Shown one piece after another: positions 20,998 to 32,417 of a DNA stretch of 64,000 bases. The DNA is from Xylaria sp. FL1777 (Eukaryota > Ascomycota > Sordariomycetes > Xylariales > Xylariaceae): NCBI GenBank assembly GCA_022578965.1, contig MU400644.1, forward strand, positions 44,676-108,675, given 5' to 3'. How positions within the stretch are numbered: position 1 is the first letter of the stretch; every line of letters starts with the position of its first letter. The position numbers and the translations under genes are program-made. A model generated the notes under the pieces. The model saw nothing but the letters and a program-made list of their open reading frames with translations, made no database searches and was not told where the DNA came from.

Positions 20998-22555
20998 ATG
21001 GCAGTCTTCTTCTACTTTCTTGTTACGTTTCTTGGTGGACTCGGCGCGTGGTTGTACGCCCCTGTTAAGCACTTCACAACTGTTCTTGGGGTCCGACCAT
21101 TCGAGAGCTCAGCGAACGTCCATGGAATTGAGACCCAGTTCATTGCGCACACCGCTGGCTGCGAAGATCTAGAGTATCATACTCCGTCCGGTCTCTTATA
21201 CACAGCCTGTATCGGCGATGTTGAAGCTGCTCGTAGTTGGAGTCCTGGGTATGTGTTGCAGTTGGTAGCAGTCCTCTGTGTGCTTAATTGAACTTTCGAC
21301 TAGCGTGACGACTAACTTACTCATCTTCGAAGCGCCGAGGCACTAGAGCGTCCGGATAGACCAGCCTTCGGTACTATTGTGGTTATTGATCCCAATGTAA
21401 GTGCTGGTGAGCAATGCGATGTATTTAGTGTGGATAAGATTAGATCAGCTAACAATCGCCTGCCGTAGACTCTGAAATCACAGAAGTTGTCCCTAGAGAA
21501 CTTCGAGGGGCCTTTTGTCACACATGGCATCGGCCTTTACACACCACCATCAAAACCAAACATAGTATACATATATGCTGTTAATCACCTACCTAACCCA
21601 CGATGGCTATCGGGATCCAAGACCGAGGAAAAGGCTGCGTCGCAGATTGAGCTTTTCGTTCACAATGTTGGCAGCAATGCGGCCCAGCACCTGCGGTCAA
21701 TCGTTCACCCTTTAATCAGGACGCCGAACGATCTCCTCGCAATCTCCGAGAATGAGGTCTTGTTGACCAACGACCACTACTACCACGAGGGCCCAATGCG
21801 GCTTGTGGAGGAGTTTGTGCGCCACGTGCAGAGTTGGACGGATCTCATCCACCTACGCTTCGACAAGAAGAGTGTTGACGCAGCCGTGGTTCTCAATAGC
21901 ATCCCGACGAACAACGGTCTAGGCTGGGGCCCCGATCAGCAGGTCATTATCAGCGACGCATTAGGGGGCAATGTCTACTTTGCTACCCTACCCACTGTCG
22001 AGAACAGGACAATGTCCATCTCTCATTATGTCCCAATTAACTGCGTGGTTGAGTTAGTCCCCTGGAGTCATTATTTCCCCCTTCTGGCAGGTTTTGGGCC
22101 TCATTGCCCCTGCATGCTCCCGAAACATAAACTGGAATCTTTCTCTTTTCAGTAATTGCTAACTCCAGCGTGTAAACAGTAATGCGAATTTCTTCGCGGA
22201 CCCGTATGCAGGCGTCGATGGCAAAGACTACAGCGGATACATAATGCCCGGGGTTTCTGCTCCCCTGCAGTTCCTCCGTGGCTTCAAAGACCCAGAGCAC
22301 AAGGTACCAATCCCGGGCCAAGTATGGTATTTGCCCGCAGTCGTGGGCAAGGATAAAAACATCAGCGGTCCCAAACTACATAAACTTATCTTTCAGGACG
22401 ATGGACATACTATACGATCTATCACTACCGCTATCCTCGTTGCGATCGATCCGGCCACTAATGGTGGCAAACGCGAGGGCTGGCTCTTCGTAACAAGTCT
22501 TATCGGAGCGAGTATGCTGGCGACTAGAATCGATTTCGAGACAGTACTAGCCTAG
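20998..22555 (+). CDS. Serum paraoxonase/arylesterase-family lactonase-like protein
   Basis: Exons 20998-21248, 21333-21396, 21469-22052 and 22180-22555 give 424 aa with all phases consistent. The N-terminal hydrophobic segment VFFYFLVTFLGGLGAWLY would act as signal or anchor, as the retained N-terminal helix does in mammalian PON1. PON hallmarks follow in order: GCEDLEYHTPSG, IYAVNH, the N192-D193 pair in TPNDLLAI, and N206-D207-H208 in TNDHYYHEGP, then a late blade with ISDALGGNVYFA. In PON-type six-bladed propellers these Asn/Asp residues bind the catalytic calcium, and the His is part of the active site. The family hydrolyses lactones and aryl esters, probably in the secretory pathway or outside the cell. 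Exon 4 resumes in frame as NANFFADPYAGVDG. Substrate is unknown; a sugar-acid lactone is a speculative possibility given the catabolic cluster 8 kb away. Confidence 0.88.
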
Positions 22556-23148
22556 ATTGAGCGCAAGACTGGGATAGGCATAATTGAATCGGTGCCAAAA
22601 GTGGTATGTACTGCTTATCAGCTCGAAAATGATAAAAGTAAAACTATAGTGAAGTAGAGCAGAGTGAGTGACTACGCCTAATTAGCCCCTGAGTGAACAA
22701 GTCTGGCTTGGTCATACGGCTGAATGAGAGTATAGTTACACTACCTATTGCGATGGATTTACAAACAAATAAGGAAGGTCACGAAAAAGGCAGTTAATTA
22801 TTAGCTTTTAACTTTAATTTATTGCGTTTTCTTTGACCTCTATATTTCCCTTATTTAATTGAGTATTGGATACTAGAAAGCGTAGGATGCGGCCTATCTC
22901 CTTGTATTCCGGGTATGGAGTTATCCCTTGAAGTCCCCCCCCCCAGTTTCAATAGCTCTGATACCTCTGGATAGTATAGCAGTATTTCATCAGAAAATTC
23001 ATCGGGCTAGCTTTCAGTGATGTTGCATGTAGTGACTGACGTGAACAAAGCTCGACCCTAAGCCCAAATATATCCCCTCGCATTTCAGGACTAGTATGCC
23101 ATTATGCTTTATTCTGGTAGTCTCACATATATTCACACGTAACTCCGC
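22556..23148. other. Intergenic region (convergent) with a C homopolymer
   Basis: No gene is supported. A run of C residues lies near 22936-22946. The rest is AT-rich. Confidence 0.4.
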
Positions 23149-23616
23149 CTAAGCATACAAGTCCTGGATGTACCAATTAATTTCGAGATCATCGCATTGC
23201 ATCGTGCCTGTGGCTGATATACCGCCATCATGCAATCCCCCAAAGCGATTCAGACTCTCATCATAGAGATCGAGGATATCCTGATTGGAGAGCGAGAATT
23301 TTGTGTCGCGCGGTGTGCCTTCGCCCCTAGAGACGGCGAAGCCACAATGATATAGGAGCATGCTGTGGCGAGCACCCTCGGCGTCTGTCGAGAAGTCGAC
23401 CAGCCAGTCTCCAGAATCCTGATTGACGCCGACGCACGTATCCTCACAGTCGGAGGTTTTTGGGGGGTTGCTGAAGTTATTGGTTGTGTCTGTGTACGTT
23501 AGAGGCGTACAGTAGCCCACGATTGACTTGTTCCCGTAGCAGTTATCTTGTCCGTGAGACAAGGGGAGGTAGATGAGATTACTGAGTAATATGACGAGGA
23601 TACTGATATGGTGCAT
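23149..23616 (-). CDS. Small secreted six-cysteine protein, candidate effector-like
   Basis: A single-exon ORF of 155 aa begins MHHISILVILLSNL, a clear signal peptide ending at about SHG-QDN. The upstream in-frame extension to 23736 has no ATG and would bury the signal peptide, so it was not used. The mature chain of about 132 residues has six cysteines (in NCYG, GYCT, SDCEDTC, YHCG and MQCDD), an even number suited to three disulfides, and one N-x-S sequon. There is no catalytic motif. Size, signal and cysteine content are those of fungal small secreted cysteine-rich proteins; whether it acts on a host, competitors or the fungus itself cannot be told. It is isolated by AT-rich DNA. Confidence 0.7.
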   Translation of the reverse strand: MHHISILVILLSNLIYLPLSHGQDNCYGNKSIVGYCTPLTYTDTTNNFSNPPKTSDCEDTCVGVNQDSGDWLVDFSTDAEGARHSMLLYHCGFAVSRGEGTPRDTKFSLSNQDILDLYDESLNRFGGLHDGGISATGTMQCDDLEINWYIQDLYA

Positions 23617-24136
23617 GGTGCTCAGGATGAGATTAGTCGTGTAACACTTGGGCTTTTGTTCATGGGTCTCAATGCACTGGTCTTCCCGCCGCAGGGTATA
23701 CGCCGATGAGGGTTGGTAAACACGGAATACGCCCACCTATAATAACATACCAAGAAACTACAGCTGACAGGAAGAGGAACAGGCACAATAAAACTATTTG
23801 TACTCCAGCCAACTTTCATTTCCCCCTTCGACCGGCCTTATCAAGATATCCCATCAAGTGTTAGTTGGGAATCCCATGTGGATTGTCTAGTAGAAAGCAA
23901 GGTAAGCAATGATCAGGTTGGCTCAGTTACTTGAACATCGCCTGCTCATCCATGTAAGTACATCGTAGCTGACTACCTCTCATCACGTCCGTCACACTCA
24001 TAACACCCTTCTTATACTAGTAGGTAAGCCTAGAGTCCGTGATACCATCGACAAGTGGACTGAAGACCCCCAGGTGTGACATCGGCCATCACCAAGAATT
24101 GGCCAATGAGCGTCTTAGCATGGTAGTGAACGGTTT
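23617..24136. other. Intergenic region upstream of the small secreted protein gene
   Basis: Presumed promoter of the minus-strand gene. No other structure is recognised. Confidence 0.35.
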
Positions 24137-25629
24137 GTGACTGTGACGCTTGCAGGGATTTCTAGTACCGTGATGTGCGTGGGTCTGTGCCGATCCCCCT
24201 TTCTCGCCAACAATTCGTCCGAGTCAATAAGGCGCTGTGGCCTAGAAATCCCAACAACCTCACCGCCGGTCCCTACAACCGAGTTTTCACGTACTCTAGT
24301 TATCTTCGGCGCGTCGGATCGGACCGGTCACCTTGCAGGGGTGATCTGGGTATAATCTACGTCGCATTGAACAAATCTAGAAAGAGTTGGGTTTTCGCAA
24401 GCAGAAATCCCAATTCACAGCTATTTTATTGGTACGTTTTGTCTGCTCTTCTGACGCATTGGGTCGATATGCACATTGTAGACACAACATCTCTCGACAT
24501 GGTATGATGATCATGGCCCCCCGGCCCTATAATAACCCCGAGGGAACTGTCCGACAAACAAGCCCGTCAAAGCTCAATCACGCATAATGGTGTGCGACCT
24601 CGCACGATGCTGAACATTCCCTATGTCCCTCCACAATGTTATTTCCTGTGCGACTTCTCTTGTTCTTTTTCAAGCTCCTCCTTGGCGCAAAGAGCGCAGG
24701 GAGGCTCGTGGACTCTCTCGACCTTGTCGCAATTTGGGTTGTCGCAGGGCTTGCTACCCACGTATGGTTTGCAACCGCAACTGTATGTGATGATGATCTG
24801 GCACATGTTGGTTGGTTGTGGAAGCTCGATATGGCGGCTAATGGTTCGTATGGCGAGAGCTTTGATAGGAACGTATCTTGAGATGCGTCAAGCGTGATTA
24901 CAGAGAAATTCGCCTGGCAAGGGATCCGTTGATATCTTCGATAGTGTACTCGGGGTGGGAGTGCCTGCTTATATGGTTTCAGTTCGTTGCTCTGGAAGAC
25001 ATAAAATACAAATTTAGATCAGTACGTTTTCAGGATTCAGGACCAAGAGCTTCGGAAACTGGTGTCTTGTACTAGACGAGTTTTTCTTGTTTTTAATTAC
25101 AGTATGGGTAGCACAATGCTGTGCGCGAGTAATCAGTCGGGGGTGAAAGATAAACAATGCCCAATGCAGTGTCCAGTTGACGGAGGACTGGATTCTGTCA
25201 AGGGATATCAGGATGCTACTGGCAGACAGGCGTGTTTCGGACGGGGCTCCCTTCTGTCAGCTCGACGAAGCAGACATCCCACGGGACCAGTTCCGGATTG
25301 AGGTTGCCGACCGTGCTACGTTTGCAGACTGCCAGCTTCCCCGCCACTGGAATCTGGCACGGTACTGGCATTTCCCACGCGTCACAGCCTCGGCCGGTGG
25401 ATCTTGGAAAGAGGTAGTTGACTCATCGTGGCCATTTGCGTGGCGGGTAGATGTCACAACATCGAATGACTCGACCGCGTGCTTCTCGAACGGTTTAAGG
25501 TTTATGCCGGCTGAGATGAGCATGACAATGAGCCTGACATGTTGGGTGCCAATGCCGAGACGGGAAGGTAAGAGCCCAGCTCTGGCCAACAACGAAGTCA
25601 CTTCCAATCGAAGACAGAGAGACAGCTAG
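24137..25629 (+). other. Coding-like block of unrecognised, interrupted ORFs
   Basis: Three longer plus-strand frames lie in series: 24175-24507, 24636-24881 and 25177-25629. The second has a hydrophobic stretch (LLLFFFKLLLG, then WVVAGLATHVWF) and an N-x-S sequon. The third is the longest, 150 codons, with balanced composition. They could be exons of an intron-rich gene or fragments of a decayed one; I could not join them with good splice sites into one chain and recognise no family. The minus strand is also partly open (25257-25607). Low confidence that a functional gene exists here. Confidence 0.25.
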
Positions 25630-28113
25630 CCTAGCTCATTCTATGATGTGGTTAGGTCTCAAATACTAGACGGCTGGTTTCAATCTGGCCAGCGTAGCAC
25701 TTAGAGTTGCTGTATGCTGTAGCCGCCGAAAGGTGGGAACTGGATAATTAGTTAATAGTGTCTCATTTATACAAAAATAGCTGCTAGTAATGATCAGTTT
25801 TGTGCCTAAAAGTACACCAGCTTTTATGGTGTACAACAGCATTAGTATATGTAAATACCAGTAAGGGATGTATTTTCTACTATTTGAAAGGATGACTTCA
25901 TAACTCTCTTTGTCAGGTTTCAACCCTGCGTCACCTAATAGGTAGCGCCAATACGGCTCAGCATCCAGGTAATGAGAGTGCAGGACCCTGACGTGGCGCT
26001 GTGCCTATTCCAATGACAGATTTTTATGGCACATCAAGGAAAGTATAAAGTGGCCTCCTATCCAAAAACTCTAGCTTCAGTGGCATTGATCACTAGCAAA
26101 GAGAATCCGTATGTTGATATATCCTAAGTTAGCAGTCGAAATCAATATGCTCAGAGCTAAATACTGATAAGCCCTTTGAAAATTTCTACTCGTCTAGAAG
26201 GGGAAATATTGGTAAAACTACTTACTATCTGATAAAAAAGAACCAGATTTCTTTCTCCTAGGAGCATGGTCACAGTGAAAATGAATTGTTGTTGTGACAG
26301 GCTTGGTTTATAACTATTATGCACGGAGAGTAAGCATTGCGATGACAGCAAAAGCCTAGTATCCAAACTTAGGTAAATAGAGATACATTATCTTCTGGGT
26401 TTTCTACCTCCTAAACTTCATACAGGCCAGATAATCATTTTTATAGCGGCCTATTCAACTCTCCACTAACCATATACTATCCTACTCAACAACCAGTCTT
26501 GCACTACTAACATTAGTCAATTAACCTTAGAAAAATACCTTGTACTTTGAATTCCAACACTTGCGTTAGACAATTTTCTAGTCGTGCTCTAGTAGATTTC
26601 TTTCTCTGTTATTTCGATCCCGATTATGTAGCCAGTTTGCGCTTGTTTAACGCAAAAGTCACTTCCACGCCTTCCGAAACGGCCAGGTATACACTTCGTC
26701 CTCTTTGAAGCAAAGAAAGGAAATAGTTTACGATCAAGGATGCGCGGACAGATGAAACTACAGGAGCGGGAATCATTATCGTCATTCGACTAGTTGTAAT
26801 ACCTTCGACTTGCCCAATCTGGTGTATTCTGTCTCCCTTCCCATTTTTTTCTTTCCGGTTACCTCCTTAGCTCTAGGCGGTGGCACCTGGACATCCAGTG
26901 CCCTATTGGAAAGTTTATATAGCTTCGCTGACTTTGTAATAGCATCAGATCATGCAAGGCGATAATCTGTTCTAAATTGCGTACCAAAATATATTTGTAA
27001 TTCCACATGGTTTCAGTAAAATGAAGTCTTACGCTCTCTATTAGCCTCATTATCGTAATCTTCTATGAGCTCTTCTTGTCTCGTATTTTCCAGATCATGA
27101 TTGACTATCTTCCCTGGCTTACTTTATGGTAGTATTTTTTGCTTTAGCTCGATCGAACACGTTTCACATGGGCGTCTCTTCGTAGTATTACTGGATGGCT
27201 CTACGCCAACGAATAGAATGTAGGGGATGGAACCAGTCGTATCGGATATTGGCTGTAAGTGTTTGTGATCAACAAGGATTATAATTACGTTAAATGTAAA
27301 TTTGACAGAGCTATGAGCTGGAGTAAAGACAAAAATGATAAGTACCCTTCTGCGGTAGTACTTAAGAGAAAGTAATGAGGTGATTTCCATCTATTCCTTT
27401 ATGTGTTCCTCCCTGCCATATAGGCTTTAACAGACTGTAAGGGCGGGTACATCGAAGCTACGTACATACCTACTTAGCCTTCACAGCGCAAACCTCAGCA
27501 CGCACAACGATCTTAGTCGTTCTTGAAGCATATCAACCCAATGAGTTTAGTGGGATTGAGAATCTTCCAATCAGCCTTGTAGTATACACGGAACAAAAGA
27601 GTCAGCATTGTGAGTTGGACTGTAAGACAAAAAGTACAGCTCAAACCCGACCTCCTTCTGGAAATCGCTGATGACTGATTTATCCCATCTTTTACGCTGT
27701 GCAGTTCCGATCGGAATATTCTTTCCAAGCAAGCGCAAATTTATGGTCTCACTGCTCTGTCGTCTATGTACACCGCTAAGAATTAGGCTCCTGACTCTGT
27801 AATACCTATTTCTTGCTCGGTTCAGCCGAATAGTTATCTATGGATACGCCAGGTAATCTCGACAACTGCGGCTAAATATGGGATACCATGGAAAGGATTG
27901 GTACGGACTAAATCCACGATAAATCCATACCAAATAAACCATTCGAACCGGCATATAGGCCAAATTAGGACTCGTTGGAGGAGAACGAGGGGGTCCGCAT
28001 TCACCCGTTCTGCCCTATACAAGACTCAACGGTGGCCACCACCTTGTCAAAGTAGACTCTGCCACGGAAATATTAGCAATCAAGAACAGTCCTGAAAGTT
28101 CTAAACAACAGAT
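25630..28113. other. AT-rich intergenic region, possible decayed sequence
   Basis: 2.5 kb without a supported gene. Minus-strand open stretches at 26859-27050, 27124-27390 and 27513-27728 have protein-like composition but no recognised motif and no joinable structure. They may be remnants of a degraded element. Confidence 0.35.
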
Positions 28114-28932
28114 ATGATTTATTCAGCTTTTCTAGCTTGTGCTGGTCTAATCGCCCAAGTTGCAGCAGTATGTAGCCGAGCAACACTTCAGGAGGTCGCG
28201 GCGGCATATGTCCAAGCACAGGCTAGCGGAAATCTGGCTCTGCTCAGCCTGGCTGCCAATACTAGCTATGCTGAGAACGACAGCCCTATCGACATTACGA
28301 AAGGCGTGCTATCTCAGTCTATCACGATTGACTTCAACCGTAGTATCCACGACACGACCCAGTGTGCAACATTCACGGAGCTGACAGCAGCAACATCGAA
28401 GCACCCCTACGTTATCCACACCCGAATGCTACTTGATGGGGATGGTGGCAAAGTTACGAAGATCGAATCAGTCGTTACAGATAACGGTGACTGGGCCTTC
28501 AACGCCACTGGTCATCTATTCTGGACCCGACAAGAAAAATGGGAACCCATTCCCGAGAGCCAGCGGGACACCCGCGCCATCATTCAAGCCGCTGCTGACG
28601 CATACCTGGACCAATGGGGTAATTCAACCCTGCCTGTGCCATTGGGAACTCCATGCGCACGTCTCGAAGGTGGTGCCTACACTGGGCAGGCCAATCCATC
28701 GGCCAATACTTGCCGGATGGGGGCGTTCCCACAACCTCTTAAGGTCGCGAATCGACGATACATAATTGATGAAGAGCTAGGCGCGATTGATGTCTTTAAC
28801 GGTTTCCCATGGCTCGAGGCTACCAAGCCGAACGGTGCCGTGCCAAGTACCAATTTCATTCGCGTCGAGCGTGGGCTAATCCGATACATCCATGAGGTTA
28901 CCGTGTGCGAAACTCCTCATTGTGGACGATGA
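28114..28932 (+). CDS. Secreted DUF8021-like protein (NTF2-like fold suspected)
   Basis: A single-exon ORF of 272 aa begins MIYSAFLACAGLIAQVAAV, a signal peptide cleaved near residue 18. The body shows two similar helical-sheet segments, each starting with a helix of the type ATLQEVAAAYVQAQASG and AIIQAAADAYLDQWGN. This suggests duplicated NTF2/SnoaL-like modules, as in the fungal secreted family usually labelled DUF8021. Four or five cysteines and several N-x-S/T sites fit secretion. The C-terminus FIRVERGLIRYIHEVTVC is conserved in that family. No catalytic residues are assigned and function is unknown. It lies just upstream of a broken phosphotransferase-like gene with no evident link. Confidence 0.75.
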   Translation: MIYSAFLACAGLIAQVAAVCSRATLQEVAAAYVQAQASGNLALLSLAANTSYAENDSPIDITKGVLSQSITIDFNRSIHDTTQCATFTELTAATSKHPYVIHTRMLLDGDGGKVTKIESVVTDNGDWAFNATGHLFWTRQEKWEPIPESQRDTRAIIQAAADAYLDQWGNSTLPVPLGTPCARLEGGAYTGQANPSANTCRMGAFPQPLKVANRRYIIDEELGAIDVFNGFPWLEATKPNGAVPSTNFIRVERGLIRYIHEVTVCETPHCGR

Positions 28933-29119
28933 TGGAAGTAAAGGCCAGGCAGTTTTGTGGTTATCATTGGTCATCGATCAAGGCGAGACAGGCTTGGGCT
29001 TGGAAGATATCAGACAGGGGATTGATAATCACCTGATAGCTTTCTAGGAGGGTTGGTGTAACCTGGCCCATGTCACAAAACGGGAAATAGTTAAACGTGT
29101 TTCTGATTGATATATTGTA

Positions 29120-29784
29120 ATGCCTAAACCAAATACCGTGAAGAATTTCATATCAAAGGACGTCGCCTTCAAAATATTCATTGCTACAAAGCTTGCTCAA
29201 ATTCCTGTGCCGAGGGTGTGCCTCTACCAAACCACTATCAAACCAATACATACTTTATCGCGGAAGACCGGATCGATTGCCCCTTCTGAGCTCTCCATGG
29301 ATGTCCCTCACTACCTCCCAAAGGATTACATAACGTGGCCCAGAAGCTAGCCACAATTCTTGTTGGTCTGGCAGGAGTTCGTTTTGACATTATTAAGGGG
29401 CTAGATCCTATGGATTTCTCCTCAGCTCCTACTGTTGAGGGCTGCAAGCTTTATAAGGGACGTAGCGGGTTTCATCGAAACGAGGGCTACCTAATTTGGC
29501 TATACATGTCTACTAAGGAATATATCCTTAGTTGTTCCAATTGGGAGATCTATTATTAATGCCACCCGATAGAGCAAGGCATTGATATGTTTCATTTTGG
29601 TGACGTTACTGTGCAGGAATTCGTGGGGCCGTTGAAATAGAAGGCGAATCTTGTTGCTGAGCTTTTCGCTTTTGGTCCCTACGGGTAAGCTGAGGGAACG
29701 GCGAGCCCTACTTATAGGCATGTCATCGACGAGCTAATACCTATGAGGCTAGAGGCTTACTTACTGAATAGGGATATTTATCAA
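29120..29784 (+). pseudogene. Broken APH-like (aminoglycoside phosphotransferase-fold) gene
   Basis: The 29335-29784 stretch reads in one frame with three in-frame stops (29557, 29638, 29686). It encodes blocks typical of fungal APH-family proteins: PTVEGCKLYKGRSGFHR, STKEYILSC, then GDVTVQEFVGPL, then VAELFAFGPYG and ELIPMRLEAYLLNRDIY. Upstream, 29120-29350 in another frame carries IPVPRVCLYQ, matching the N-lobe hinge of the same family. So the gene has at least one frameshift and three nonsense changes. Intact members are protein-kinase-fold phosphotransferases of unknown substrate, expanded in filamentous fungi. The break follows directly into an AATCT pentamer repeat. Spontaneous decay is likelier than RIP because flanking GC is normal. 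Confidence 0.8.
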
Positions 29785-29804
29785 TCTAATCTAATCTAAT
29801 CTAT
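29782..29804. repeat. Pentanucleotide tandem repeat (AATCT)n
   Basis: About four copies of AATCT lie at the 3' end of the broken APH-like gene. Confidence 0.8.
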
Positions 29805-30712
29805 CCATCGGCCAGAATCAAGGAAACAACCCAAACAACTGAGCGGTACCAACCGGCTATCTAGGTTCAAGATATTATCTACTCCTTAAGGTAATTAACT
29901 CAGTATACCTTGCCTAACAACAAAGTTATTGAAACAACTAAGCATGCGTCTCATTCTTAGTGGTACCACTGTTAAGCCAACATTCCGAAGTCCATTGGTA
30001 CCAAAATTACCGTAGATAAGTATATTAAATCTCGATTTGCCATCAATCAGGTGCTAGGATCAAGAAACATAAAGCTGCGTTCCATTTTAAATTTTTGGAT
30101 TCTCCCAGCGCTGGTGAGCCCTCCGGGGTTGTGTACTACCTTTATTAGCAGCAGCCCACTGTCAGAGCTATCCAGTCAGGTCCTTACTGGAGGATTAATC
30201 GGTCTGGTGATGGAAACGACGGAACGAGCATTTCTGTGCCAAATGAGTGATTATATTGAATAGCGTTAAGATTTACAACATAAGTAATAAATCGTAGTGG
30301 CATATTGGAAATATGAATGATGAACAACTAGTAGGGTATCCGGTGACTTAATTCTTATCTACCTTGTAGAAGCTACTAATAAGAAGACGCCCGAGAGACG
30401 TGAGCTAGGTAGTATGATTCAGATATCCAACCTGCAGTTGAGATCCCGATCACAATCTTCCTCTTCATATTACGAGCTCGCATCCTCACCTTGTGCATCG
30501 GTGGCTCTAAGATATCGTCGATGTCGTGACCTTTATGTGACAGACGATGGATTAGTCCTACGTCTTCTACTCCATGTCAATTCAGCTAGTCATCATTTTG
30601 TATAGAAATTTTGAAGATCTAGTGTAGAAGCCTTCAGGACTGGAAGTTCTGGAATCCAAAAATGGAAGCGCCATACCTATAGGAATGGACCTGGGTGCAT
30701 CACGCTTGGGCC
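29805..30712. other. Intergenic region, pseudogene to the catabolic cluster
   Basis: No supported gene. Short ORFs only; probably the downstream flank of the minus-strand dehydratase gene. Confidence 0.4.
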
Positions 30713-32417
30713 TCACCACTTGGGGATTTTGGCAGAGAAATCCGGCTGGAATTTCTGCATATAAGTTGTATCGTCGCGTTTTCGTAGCCCGCAGTCGAGG
30801 TATTGCTGGTGGAGACGGGCTAGCCTCTCTCTGTCTAACTCGACTCCGAGCCCTGGCGCGGTAGGCACTATTAAGCCGCCGTCTGCCCACCGTAGCGCGC
30901 CGTCAATCACCACGTCCTCGTCGCGTCTCTTCCATGGCCAGTGCGTATCGCATGCGTAGTCGAGGTTGGGCGTCGCGGCCGCAAGATGAGTCATGGCTGC
31001 GAGTGATATTCCCACTGTGGTAGCAGAAGGGAGTAGGATTGGTCAGCCTTTTCTGTTAATGATATTATGACAGAAAACCCCAGAATCAGGATCATGAGAG
31101 CAGAGAGCAGAGAGCAGAGAGTAAAGACTTTAAGAAGGAGATGTCAATTCCCTAGTATACGAGAAAGGGGCAATGGAAGATCGAAAAGGGAAGAATCCGC
31201 ATTCCATGCTGCTGTCACTCACAGTGGCTGTTTGAGTGCATCGATAGACGCATTCTCCAAGTATCGCAGATAGTCCCAAGTGTCTGTGAGCGGCGCAGCC
31301 CACCCCAAAAGTGATGATCAGAAAGGATGACCTGGACGGCATCCTGGCGGATGGAAGGCGGCAGGTGGGAGAAGGCGACGACAGCCATGTTCGTGGCTAA
31401 CGGCATGGATGCCTCTCGCGCGACGGCCGCCACTTTGAAAGCGGGAGTCAGCATTACTCTATTTGAGTACGGTACTTGGGTCAAGACTACCGTCTATGAT
31501 TGACTATGGTGTACCGTATCATATATTGGTTTAAACCTCGAGGAGCTTGGACCGACGCCAACGAAATGACAACTTCAACTTCCGAGGACAAACCAGCAAG
31601 AGGCGAGTGGACAAAATGATTGCGGATGTTACTTACTACCCTCGATCCCCCCAGCTGGATCTTCTAAATACTCAACTACGCCAGCCAGCTCGCGGGCTAC
31701 CCACACCGAGGTTTCAACGGACCATGCGGCATTGGGGTCAAGTCGCAGCGGCACGTCTGGGAAGACGGCGCGTAGGGCTCGAACAGCGGCTACCTCTTCG
31801 GCCGGCGGGAATACCCCGCCCTTCACTTTGATGGCCTTGAAGCCATACTCGGCCACGATCTTGCGCGCTTGCCGCACGAGACCCTCTGCGTCCAGTGCTG
31901 GCCCGTACTCATCCTCCGGTTGCCCGGGGTGTCCCGCCCATTTATAGAATAGATACGCTGAGTATTCGACCTTGTCACGTACTCGGCCGCCGAGTAGCTC
32001 ACTGACGGGCAGGCCGGCCAGCTTGCCCTGTATGTCGAGGCATGCCACCTCGAAGGGTGAAAACACCTTGTCCGCCAGCGATGCTGTAGTCACCATTCCG
32101 GCCATTCCATCGCCGCCCGTGCTATTGTCACACGCCATGGTGTCGATGCACACTCGGTAGATGCGGTTGGTGTCGTAGACCGAAATACCTTTCAATTGGG
32201 CTGCCACCTTTTGTAGGCGGTCGAGGTGCGTGGAGTCGCCATAGGATTCACCCAGGCCATAGCAACCTGTACTATTGTCATCGTCACCGCCTATAATTAT
32301 TTCGATTATGCTGCGGAGTGCGAAAGGCTCGTGTACGCCGATGCTGTTCAGCAGTGGCATATCGTGAAACGCCACGGGGGTTATGACGACATCTTTGATG
32401 ATGCCACGCCGAGTCAT
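30713..32417 (-). CDS. Glucarate dehydratase-like enolase-superfamily enzyme
   Basis: Exons 32417-31637, 31432-31223 and 31014-30713 give 430 aa. The two introns are unusually long (204 and 208 nt), but all joins restore conserved sequence: GGIEG-M-AAVAREA and SMHSNSH-L-GISLAAM. The N-terminus resembles GudD (VVITPVAFHDMPLLNSIGVH). Enolase-superfamily residues are present: K197/K199 (IKVKGG), metal ligands D227, E252 and N275 (LATNM), and the D299/H326 dyad (LSDHHFW; SMHSN), matching the E. coli GudD Asp313/His339 pair. The C-terminus GLRKRDDTTYMQKFQPDF parallels the GudD end. Expected reaction: beta-elimination of water from D-glucarate or a related hexarate to the 2-keto-3-deoxy acid, in the cytosol. 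It is not the fungal L-galactonate dehydratase type. It heads a group with an aldolase-type enzyme, SDR, regulator and transporter. Confidence 0.9.
31096..31122. repeat. AGAGCAG heptamer tandem repeat inside an intron
   Basis: About three to four copies of a 7-bp unit (GAGAGCA type) lie within the second intron of the glucarate dehydratase-like gene. Confidence 0.75.

Noticed and set aside
23617..23736. Longer start for the small secreted protein
   Set aside because: It opens at a GTG, has no ATG, and would bury a clear signal peptide beginning at 23616.
30713..32417. Identity as L-galactonate dehydratase (GaaB/LGD1) of the galacturonate pathway
   Set aside because: The N-terminus, the LSDHHFW and SMHSN dyad and the C-terminal RDD...MQ segment match glucarate dehydratase, not the L-galactonate enzyme.
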